Positions 1 to 6,078 of a DNA stretch of 7,087 nt are shown one piece after another. The stretch comes from CAAGNP01 sp964611185 (GTDB lineage Bacteria > Bacteroidota > Bacteroidia > Bacteroidales > UBA932). The notes under the pieces are model-generated. The model worked only from the letters and a program-made list of their open reading frames with translations. It made no database searches and had not been told where the DNA came from. Position 1 is the first letter of the stretch, and each line of letters begins with the position of its first letter. The position numbers and the translations under genes were made by a program. The DNA lies in contig CAZSXE010000058.1 of the NCBI GenBank assembly GCA_964611185.1, positions 1-7,087 on the forward strand, read 5' to 3'.

Positions 1-8
1 TTATCGCT

Positions 9-1022
9 ATGAAATCTTTTAAATTCTATCCCTTCCTTTTTGTTTTGTTACTTGTTTACCCCTTTCTCTCATCTTGTGAGAGTAAATGTGACGAAAAAGT
101 GGTTATTGCTTATGTCTCTTCCGGTATGAAAGAATTACCTGACCCTCAATATGTTACACATATTAATTATGCGTTCGGAGTGGTAAATTCCACATTTGAC
201 GGAGTCGATGTAAGAAATCCCGATTACTTGCGTAAAATAGTATCTCTGAAAAAAGAAGCATCCCACCTCAAGGTAGTTCTCTCGATCGGCGGATGGGGAG
301 CTGGGGGCTTCAGCGAGATGGCATCGACTGAAAATACGATGGATTCATTTGTCGGAAGCTGCATAGAAACTGTAGAAGATTTTAATCTTGATGGCATAGA
401 TCTCGATTGGGAGTATCCCACAAGCAGCTCTTCCGGCATAAAATCTTCACCCGAGGATATGAAGAATTTTACCACTTTAGTCATAAAGCTGAGAAACGGT
501 ATGGGAAAGAATAAGTTGCTTACGCTCGCCTCGTGCGCTAATGCGCAATATTATGATTTCCCCGAGGTGATTAAATATTGTGATTTCATCAATATTATGG
601 CATACGATATGGGTCGCCCTCCATTTCATAATTCACCCCTTTACCCTTCGGATAGGAGCGTGAGGTCAATAGATGAAGCTGTAAAACTTCATTTAGAAGC
701 AGGAATACCTGCTGAACAATTGGTACTTGGGGTCCCTCTTTATGGCCACGGAGACACCTCCAAGGGGACATCCGACTGGGTTGCGAACAGCATTATGGAT
801 AAATATTCATCTTATCAGAGCGTTTGGGATGAAAAGGCGCAGGTCCCATATCTTATTGATAGTGATGGTAAAATGCTTATCTCTTATGAAGATGAGAGGT
901 CGATGAAACTCAAATGCGAATATTGCATTTCCAAGGACCTTTTAGGTATAATGTACTGGGAATACAGCTGCGACAGTAAGGAATTACCCCTGATTAAGTG
1001 TATTCGCCAAAACATGAAGTAA
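9..1022 (+). CDS. GH18 family glycoside hydrolase (chitinase-type), lipoprotein
   Basis: Predicted secreted glycoside hydrolase of family 18, which cleaves beta-1,4-linked GlcNAc polymers (chitin or related glycans) with a retaining, substrate-assisted mechanism. The 337-residue protein begins with a lipoprotein signal peptide: a Lys-containing N-terminus, a hydrophobic core at about 8-20, and lipobox LSSC with the lipidated Cys at 23, so it should be anchored to a membrane, probably the outer membrane. The TIM-barrel landmarks are present in order: SIGGW at 92-96, the catalytic DGIDLDWEYP at 128-137 (DxxDxDxE, acid/base Glu135), MAYD at 197-200, GVPLYG near 241-246, and a C-terminal MYWEYS with Trp317. 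The WEYP ending fits chitinases better than EndoS/EndoF-type endoglycosidases. Eight cysteines besides the lipid Cys are unusual. No carbohydrate-binding module is visible. The start was chosen because it gives a complete signal peptide. Only eight bases precede it, so its promoter and upstream partners are unseen. Exact substrate is unknown. Confidence 0.93.
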   Translation: MKSFKFYPFLFVLLLVYPFLSSCESKCDEKVVIAYVSSGMKELPDPQYVTHINYAFGVVNSTFDGVDVRNPDYLRKIVSLKKEASHLKVVLSIGGWGAGGFSEMASTENTMDSFVGSCIETVEDFNLDGIDLDWEYPTSSSSGIKSSPEDMKNFTTLVIKLRNGMGKNKLLTLASCANAQYYDFPEVIKYCDFINIMAYDMGRPPFHNSPLYPSDRSVRSIDEAVKLHLEAGIPAEQLVLGVPLYGHGDTSKGTSDWVANSIMDKYSSYQSVWDEKAQVPYLIDSDGKMLISYEDERSMKLKCEYCISKDLLGIMYWEYSCDSKELPLIKCIRQNMK

Positions 1023-1364
1023 CACATCGGGCATTTTCATCTCTTTTTCCTCAGATTTTATTCGACAAAGCAGCTCTTTTCCACTGTCGGTAATGTTGAA
1101 GAACATCTGCCTTTTATCCTTTTTCCCGAGTGATCGCTTGATATATTCTTTATCCTCAATGGATGATAAGACCTTTGATGTATTGGAGTGGGTGAGACCC
1201 AATAGCTCTCCGATCTCTCCTGAGGTCAGCTTTCCTTTCTCCGAATTGGATATGGAACACAATGCCATCCCCTCGTTCAGAGAGATGCCGTAACGCTCCG
1301 CAAACTGCTGCTCAAACACCGCTACCCCCCTTTGAATATCTCTTATATGACACAATATATTCAT
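984..1364 (-). CDS. MarR-family winged-helix transcriptional regulator
   Basis: Small DNA-binding regulator of the MarR type, 126 residues from the chosen start. The winged helix-turn-helix is clear: LTSGEIGELLGL at 47-58, the recognition helix around 58-72 (THSNTSKVLSSIEDK), and the wing with the family-diagnostic DKR at 83-85 followed by ITDSG at 91-95. N- and C-terminal helices would form the dimer interface. An upstream Met at 1430 is open, but it would overlap the preceding enzyme by about 59 bases with a non-MarR-like sequence, so the ATG at 1364 is preferred; it lies 7 bases after the stop of the fused sulfur enzyme. The gene is therefore probably cotranscribed with that enzyme and may control it. 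Cys5, Cys36 and Cys100 could allow thiol or persulfide sensing, as in some MarR proteins, but this is inference. The last 13 codons plus stop overlap the convergent GH18 gene. It is slightly short for the family. Confidence 0.85.
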   Translation of the reverse strand: MNILCHIRDIQRGVAVFEQQFAERYGISLNEGMALCSISNSEKGKLTSGEIGELLGLTHSNTSKVLSSIEDKEYIKRSLGKKDKRQMFFNITDSGKELLCRIKSEEKEMKMPDVLLHVLANTLNQG

Positions 1365-1371
1365 CGGATCT

Positions 1372-3810
1372 CTATACAAACAGGTTAACATTGGCATTTT
1401 CTGCCCTCTCCATATATGTAGCCACTCCACCGACAGTCACCTCGTCGAGAAGCTCCTCCCTTTTAACCCCCATCACATCCATAGACATCTGACAAGCGAT
1501 AAATTCTACTCCGCTATCAAGAGCCTGCTGTCTGAGAGATTCGAGAGAATCGATTTTCTTCATTTTCATAATGTGTCGCATCATCTTATCACCTATTCCG
1601 AACATACTCATTTTAGAAAGGTGCAGTTTTAGAGAATCGGAAGGGAGCATCATACCGAACATCTTGCCGAAAATATCTTTTTGGACCTTAGGCTTTTTAA
1701 CCTTTTTTATCGTATTCAGACCCCAAAATGTAAAGAAAATAGTAGTCTTATGACCGGTAGCTGCTGCTCCGTTGGCAAGAACGAAAGTCGCTAAAGCCTT
1801 GTCAAGATCGTCACTGAACATAATAAGAGTTTTACCTTTTCCATCGCATGACGACACGAGCTTGCACTCTTTGGGAGCGCCCTTCTCGATAACCACGGTA
1901 TATTTGCCGTTACTTTGTACATTAGAGATGAGCTGATGGCCCGTAGTCCTGCACCACGCCTCTGCATCACGGGCAAATCCCGCATCGGTGGCCACTATTT
2001 CCACCCTTTCACCCTCCGAGAGAGTATCTATGGATTGTTTTATCTTAATAATGGGCCCAGGGCACTGAAGTCCGCAAGCATCCACTTTCAGCGTTTTAAA
2101 AGATGTTGTCATATTGTTTGTCTCTTTCTTCTCCATTTCTGATTTATCATTTTTATTATCAATCTGTGCTGTCGATAAAGAATAAGTTTTATATCCACCG
2201 GTAAGATTCTTAACATTTTTATATCCGCGTGATGTCAATATTTTCAATGCCAAATATCCCCTAAGTCCCACAGCGCAAAATACATAAATCTCTTTGTCGT
2301 GAGGTATTTCAGAAATTCTCTCTCTCAACTCGTCGAGAGGGATATTTACGGCCCCTTTTATCGTTCCGAAAGAAAATTCAGCTTCGGTACGGACATCGAG
2401 TAAAAAGATTTTTTCAGGATCGATATCCTTTATATCTCGCCACGATACAGTGGGCATAACTCCGCTTAACACATTGCCTGCTACATATCCAGCAATGGCA
2501 ATGGGGTCTTTGGCCGATGAAAACGGGGGAGCGTAAGCGTGTTCTATCCTCATCAGATCGTAAATACTTCCTCCGTTTTTAATGATAGCGGAGATCTGAT
2601 CGATCCGTTTATCTACCCCGTCATATCCCACGCATTGTGCACCATATAGTTTTCCACTCTTCGGGGCGTAAGTCAGTTTGATGGTAAGCGGCATAGCATC
2701 AGGATAATAACCCGCATGAGAGCTTGAATGGGTGGTAGAGCTCAGATACTCGATACCCATAAGTTTCAATCTCTTGGCAGCAAGCCCTGTCGAACCCACG
2801 ACTATGTCAAATACCTTGGCTATAGATGTCCCTATCGCCCCTTCATACTTGATTTTATTGCCGAAAACCATATTATCTGCCACGATGCGCCCCTGACGGT
2901 TTGCCGGATTTGCCAGATAATTAAGATAAGGCTTCCCCGTGAGCGGATGAGCGTATTCAATAGCATCTCCCACTGCGTAAATACCCGGTTGTGAAGTTTG
3001 AAGAAAATCGTCCACCCAGATTCCCCCTGTTTCGCCGATTTTAAGCCCTGCCGCTTTTGCGAGGGTCGTCTCGGGGCGTACCCCAATAGATAACAGCACC
3101 ATATCTGCCAAGATTTTCTCCCCTGATGTCAGCCTCACCTCTATCCCCTCCTCACTTCGTTCAAATTCCTCAACTCCCTTCTCCAGATATAGCTTAACCC
3201 CCTTTTGAAGAAGATGCTGATGAACATGACAGGCGATCGAATAGTCCACAGGAGCCATTACCTGATTTCCCATCTCCACCACCGATACTTCTGCACCTGT
3301 ATGTTGCAGATTTTCAACCATTTCGAGCCCTATAAATCCCCCTCCGACTACCACTGCCCTCTTAATTGAATGAGAAGTAAGGTAATTTTTTATTCTATCG
3401 GTATCCTCCACATTGCGGAGAGTAAAAACACCCTCACTGTCGATCCCTTTCAGCGGAGGACGAACCGGATTGGCCCCCGGGCTGAGGAGCAATTTATCGT
3501 AATTTTCATCATAAGTACTTCCGTCGGATTTGCGTACCGATACCTTTTTTTCGTCCCTGTTTATGGCAATAACCTCGCTTTCTACCCGTACATCGACGTT
3601 GAAACGCTTCCCGAACGAGGCAGGTGTCTGCACGAAGAGCCTATCTCTTTCAGAAATTGTCCCTCCGATGTAGTAAGGTAATCCGCAATTTGCGTAGGAA
3701 ATATATTTCCCCTTCTCAAAAATGATTATTTCAGAAAATTCATCGATTCGACGAATTCTTGCTGCTGCTGTGGCGCCTCCGGCAACGCCCCCGATGATCA
3801 AGTATTTCAT
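1372..3810 (-). CDS. CoA-disulfide-reductase-like FAD enzyme fused to rhodanese, TusA and DsrE2-like domains
   Basis: An 812-residue cytoplasmic four-domain sulfur-redox enzyme. Residues 1 to about 445 are a pyridine-nucleotide disulfide oxidoreductase of the CoA-disulfide reductase class: FAD motif GGVAGG at 7-12, the single redox Cys42 in NCGLPY, NAD(P)H motif GGGFIG at 156-161, the second FAD motif AVGD at 279-282, and YYP at 368-370 plus YAPPF at 426-430, typical of the C-terminal dimerisation region. Residues 455-547 are a rhodanese with active-site loop CAVGLRG (Cys512). After a polar linker (about 548-570), residues 571-643 are a TusA domain with CPGP (Cys583, plus Cys579). Residues 655-812 are DsrE2-like, with a Met-rich stretch and Cys773 in ACQMSMD. 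The likely role is NAD(P)H-linked reduction of CoA disulfide or persulfide and transfer of sulfane sulfur. A longer TTG start at 3858 is open, but it would place the promoter inside the gene. The MarR gene follows at once. Confidence 0.93.
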   Translation of the reverse strand: MKYLIIGGVAGGATAAARIRRIDEFSEIIIFEKGKYISYANCGLPYYIGGTISERDRLFVQTPASFGKRFNVDVRVESEVIAINRDEKKVSVRKSDGSTYDENYDKLLLSPGANPVRPPLKGIDSEGVFTLRNVEDTDRIKNYLTSHSIKRAVVVGGGFIGLEMVENLQHTGAEVSVVEMGNQVMAPVDYSIACHVHQHLLQKGVKLYLEKGVEEFERSEEGIEVRLTSGEKILADMVLLSIGVRPETTLAKAAGLKIGETGGIWVDDFLQTSQPGIYAVGDAIEYAHPLTGKPYLNYLANPANRQGRIVADNMVFGNKIKYEGAIGTSIAKVFDIVVGSTGLAAKRLKLMGIEYLSSTTHSSSHAGYYPDAMPLTIKLTYAPKSGKLYGAQCVGYDGVDKRIDQISAIIKNGGSIYDLMRIEHAYAPPFSSAKDPIAIAGYVAGNVLSGVMPTVSWRDIKDIDPEKIFLLDVRTEAEFSFGTIKGAVNIPLDELRERISEIPHDKEIYVFCAVGLRGYLALKILTSRGYKNVKNLTGGYKTYSLSTAQIDNKNDKSEMEKKETNNMTTSFKTLKVDACGLQCPGPIIKIKQSIDTLSEGERVEIVATDAGFARDAEAWCRTTGHQLISNVQSNGKYTVVIEKGAPKECKLVSSCDGKGKTLIMFSDDLDKALATFVLANGAAATGHKTTIFFTFWGLNTIKKVKKPKVQKDIFGKMFGMMLPSDSLKLHLSKMSMFGIGDKMMRHIMKMKKIDSLESLRQQALDSGVEFIACQMSMDVMGVKREELLDEVTVGGVATYMERAENANVNLFV

Positions 3811-3828
3811 ATATTTGTTATTTTTCTG

Positions 3829-3859
3829 CAAAGATATGAATACTTTCCAATAAAACAAG
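3829..3859 (-). promoter_or_regulatory. Bacteroidota-type promoter of the sulfur-redox unit
   Basis: Reading the minus strand, CTTG (3859-3856) is followed by exactly 19 bases and then TATCTTTG (3836-3829). This matches the TTTG-N19-21-TAnnTTTG pattern of Bacteroides housekeeping promoters, with one mismatch in the upstream box. The downstream box ends 18 bases before the ATG at 3810, giving a short leader. It lies in the 62-base gap after the Gfo/Idh gene, so the sulfur unit probably has its own transcript. Confidence 0.7.
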
Positions 3860-3872
3860 TTTCCAATGGAAA
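3844..3872. promoter_or_regulatory. Candidate operator: palindrome plus repeated ATTGGAAA box
   Basis: TTTCCAATGGAAA at 3860-3872 is an inverted repeat with perfect 6-base arms around one central base, directly upstream of the -33 box. Its left half with centre (TTTCCAAT, 3860-3867) recurs at 3844-3851, inside the -33/-7 spacer, 16 bases away. A regulator bound here would cover the promoter. The MarR-type protein at the end of the same unit is the natural candidate, by inference from position only. The 8-base box also occurs inside the Gfo/Idh gene at 3969-3976 and 4797-4804, so chance is not excluded. Confidence 0.4.
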
Positions 3873-4907
3873 TTATTTACGGAGTCTCTCCAATATGTCG
3901 AAAATCGGTATGCAGTCAGAGAGTGTGGCGTGGTTCTCCGATTTTTTATTTTCACAATAATTTATGAAATTGGAAACCTCGGAAAAATAGCCGCTTGTAT
4001 AGATCTGATTGTTAAAGATTACCGGTATAGAATTGTTTCGGTGGCTGATTATTGTCGAATCGTTTTTCCCGCCGAACAATTTTTCAAGGGGAATATTCAT
4101 AATGGAACCTTGTTTGTGTTTTATGGTGAATTCTTCACCGTTTTTCACCTCGAAAATTTTGTCGGAAGTGTTGATTTCGATTTTTTCGAGAGCATCGAAC
4201 CATGTATATCCTGTGGAGAGCTCTACACACCCTATCTTTCCGTCGGGATGACTTACATTCATAAGGATGGTGATGTTATCTCCCTCTTTTCGGGTAGAGA
4301 AGTAGTCAAGTCTTACCTCTTTAAAAAGGTAAGTGAGTAATGATACAGGGTGGATGAAAAGGTCGAAGAGAGGATCGCCTTCGGGATAACTTCCCACTGT
4401 ATAACGATAATTATATGAGAATCCTTTCTCTTTTTTAAGGAGATTTTTCAGCTTTATATTTACAGGGGAGTATCTTTTTTGAAGTCCGACAAAACAGCTC
4501 CCTTTGGAGTGTTTCTCACATTCAATAAGTTCTTTCAGCTGGTCGCTGCTCAAGCAGGGGGGCTTTTCCACAAAAACATTTTTGTCTGCTTTCAGAGCTT
4601 TCTTGACAAGGTCGAAGTGGGCTTTAGGTGAGGCCGAAATGAAAATACCCGATATCTCACTATCGTTTAGCACCATATCCAAATCGGAAGTTCCTGTCAC
4701 ATTTTTAAAATGGGCTTTAATCAGCTCGGCATTTTTATCTGTGTGAGTGATTATGTATTTCAGCTCGCACCTCAGATAGCTTATTACGGGATAAAGATTG
4801 GAAATACTGTGGCTTCCGATCCCTACAAAAGCATATTTGCCTTTGGGGGCGGAGGTGATGTAACTCTCCCTTTGGAGCCTCTTGTATAAATTTATTGCTT
4901 TTTGCAT
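3873..4907 (-). CDS. Gfo/Idh/MocA family NAD(P)-dependent oxidoreductase
   Basis: A 344-residue two-domain dehydrogenase. An N-terminal Rossmann fold begins after an unusual lead of about 24 residues: VGIGSHS at 28-34 is the dinucleotide loop, with Ser34 where the third Gly of GxGxxG is expected. EKPP at 114-117 carries the family's conserved catalytic-region Lys115. QKRYSP near 143-148 matches the RRFSP-like segment of sugar dehydrogenases in this family. The C-terminal alpha/beta domain contains DLFIHP at 182-187, with the conserved Asp182/His186 pair. Known members oxidise or reduce a hydroxyl of sugars, cyclitols or sugar nucleotides; the substrate here cannot be told. The only Met near the N-terminus is at 4907, and this start overlaps the radical SAM gene by 16 bases, implying translational coupling and a shared pathway. 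The stop is 62 bases before the next start. The enzyme looks intact. Confidence 0.87.
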   Translation of the reverse strand: MQKAINLYKRLQRESYITSAPKGKYAFVGIGSHSISNLYPVISYLRCELKYIITHTDKNAELIKAHFKNVTGTSDLDMVLNDSEISGIFISASPKAHFDLVKKALKADKNVFVEKPPCLSSDQLKELIECEKHSKGSCFVGLQKRYSPVNIKLKNLLKKEKGFSYNYRYTVGSYPEGDPLFDLFIHPVSLLTYLFKEVRLDYFSTRKEGDNITILMNVSHPDGKIGCVELSTGYTWFDALEKIEINTSDKIFEVKNGEEFTIKHKQGSIMNIPLEKLFGGKNDSTIISHRNNSIPVIFNNQIYTSGYFSEVSNFINYCENKKSENHATLSDCIPIFDILERLRK

Positions 4908-6007
4908 TGCAGTCTTGAATTTAGGTGTTTTTTGTATGTGGTGCGTGGATTAGAATCCCATTGGTATCGGCCGTAGAAACACTCTATTGCCCTTTTGGGA
5001 AATAATTTTTCGAGCGAGCGGAGGAGTACGATGTCGTATTTGCGATGGAAGTTTATCCAGCATTTATTGCAGTTCTTGCAATACTCTTTCTGTAAATTGA
5101 TGGTATCGCGAGAGCGAAGGATCTCATCTAAAGATTTTTCGTGGACATTACCGAGAATTACAGGTAAGTTTTGACAGATAGGTACATTGCCTGAGGGGTG
5201 TATGACGATGCTGTCGGTAATACTTTGACATCTCAGCTTGGTTTCACCTTTTATCCAGCTGTCGTACAGAAGGAGAAAATCGTAATTTTCAGAGGTGCTT
5301 TTGACCTCTTCGGGGATCATTTCGGCAAAGTGGTCGATATGGGCGAAAGGGGATTTAGGATCGATAGTGCTTTGGGCGTGTGCCGGAATTTTGGTATCGA
5401 AGAAATCCATATTGTTATATATACCTATTCTTATATCTATATCATACTCAGAGGCGATGTGGATCACATCTTTCAAATCGTCAAAATCGTTCCAAGGGGT
5501 GATGGTGAACATTATGGATATGGGGACGATGTCGCGGCATCCGCGAATTACCTCTATCACCTTCGAGTATCCTTCCACACCTCTCAAATTTTTGTATGAT
5601 TCCTCGTTGCCTCCGTCTAAAGAGAGGTAGAGTCTTTCGGGAGTATATTTCTTAACTGCATCTATCACCTTTTCAGGTAGAAGACAGTTTGATAGTAAAT
5701 CGTATTTCGGATGATTTTTCTGTAGATAATCAAGAATTTTCTCGTATTCGGGATGGAGAATAAACTCTCCCCCTTCGAGACCAATAGTAGTTTCCGATGT
5801 AATGCACTTAGAGTTAAGTATTTCCACGATTTTCTCGTAGGAGAGGTTTTCAACAGGCCTTTTTGCCCAAATATTACAATGCTTGCACCTCGAATTACAT
5901 ATAGAAGTGGCATATATCATCAGCGTTGATAATTTTCTTTTTTCGGGGAAACAGAGATTATTCACCATCAAGTCGCCTCTCCTTATATAATCCTTTAATC
6001 TATACAT
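4892..6007 (-). CDS. Radical SAM protein with SPASM/twitch-like C-terminal domain
   Basis: A 371-residue radical S-adenosylmethionine enzyme. The cluster motif is CNSRCKHC (Cys37, Cys41, Cys44; CxxxCxxC), followed by the SAM-binding GGE at 79-81 in a LEGGEF context and YLSLDGG near 127-133. The C-terminal part carries Cys260, then Gly273 and Cys278 (GxxxxC, as in SPASM and twitch domains), and finally Cys310, Cys313 and Cys316 (CKNCNKCW), so at least one auxiliary iron-sulfur cluster is likely. The usual full SPASM set is not complete. Relatives act on peptides (maturases) or on small molecules, such as the cyclitol dehydrogenase BtrN; the substrate here is unknown. The start is uncertain: the ATG at 6007 fits a possible -7 box at 6036-6043, the ATG at 5968 has a purine-rich ribosome site, and a TTG at 6031 is also open. 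It is the first gene of a two-gene unit with the Gfo/Idh enzyme. Confidence 0.87.
   Translation of the reverse strand: MYRLKDYIRRGDLMVNNLCFPEKRKLSTLMIYATSICNSRCKHCNIWAKRPVENLSYEKIVEILNSKCITSETTIGLEGGEFILHPEYEKILDYLQKNHPKYDLLSNCLLPEKVIDAVKKYTPERLYLSLDGGNEESYKNLRGVEGYSKVIEVIRGCRDIVPISIMFTITPWNDFDDLKDVIHIASEYDIDIRIGIYNNMDFFDTKIPAHAQSTIDPKSPFAHIDHFAEMIPEEVKSTSENYDFLLLYDSWIKGETKLRCQSITDSIVIHPSGNVPICQNLPVILGNVHEKSLDEILRSRDTINLQKEYCKNCNKCWINFHRKYDIVLLRSLEKLFPKRAIECFYGRYQWDSNPRTTYKKHLNSRLQCKKQ
5979..5984 (-). promoter_or_regulatory. Possible ribosome binding site for an alternative radical SAM start
   Basis: On the minus strand AAGGAG (followed by AGG) lies 10 bases before the ATG at 5968. Strong Shine-Dalgarno sequences are uncommon in Bacteroidota, so this could mark a real start that would shorten the radical SAM protein to 358 residues, still leaving 23 residues before the first cluster cysteine. 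It may equally be coding sequence for the Arg-Arg-Gly stretch of the longer form. Confidence 0.3.
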
Positions 6008-6035
6008 TTTTAGTAAATTTTCTTTTAACAAGTCA

Positions 6036-6043
6036 CAAAATTA
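6036..6043 (-). promoter_or_regulatory. Possible -7 promoter box of the radical SAM/Gfo-Idh unit
   Basis: The minus strand reads TAATTTTG, a full match to TAnnTTTG, and it ends 28 bases before the ATG at 6007. No convincing TTTG box is seen 19-21 bases further upstream, so this is a partial match in very AT-rich DNA. Confidence 0.4.
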
Positions 6044-6078
6044 ATTAAAATATATTAATTTTGGCAGATAAAGATAAA

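Noticed and set aside
1366..1430. Longer MarR protein starting at the Met at 1430.
   Set aside because: It would overlap the end of the fused enzyme by about 59 bases, and the extra 22 residues do not resemble MarR N-termini. The ATG at 1364 fits family length and operon spacing.
1262..1492. Plus-strand frame across the enzyme/MarR junction.
   Set aside because: Low-complexity Ser/Thr/Pro-rich translation antisense to two real genes; a shadow frame.
3930..4340. Open frame of 136 codons on the plus strand.
   Set aside because: It is fully antisense to the well-supported Gfo/Idh gene, has no domain-like sequence and no promoter or ribosome site. The same holds for other antisense frames at 3370-3681 and 5198-5599.
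3969..4804. Extra ATTGGAAA boxes at 3969-3976 and 4797-4804 as further operator sites.
   Set aside because: Both are inside the Gfo/Idh coding region, without palindromic partners or nearby promoter boxes. They are treated as chance, and as a caution for the promoter-proximal boxes.
4915..4985. tRNA-like segment: the radical SAM C-terminus reads WDSNPR, a string often produced when a tRNA T-arm is translated, from TGGGATTCTAATCC on the minus strand.
   Set aside because: The would-be T-loop has T where a purine is needed, the flanking five-base stem does not pair, and no anticodon arm or acceptor stem is found. It is within an intact coding frame.
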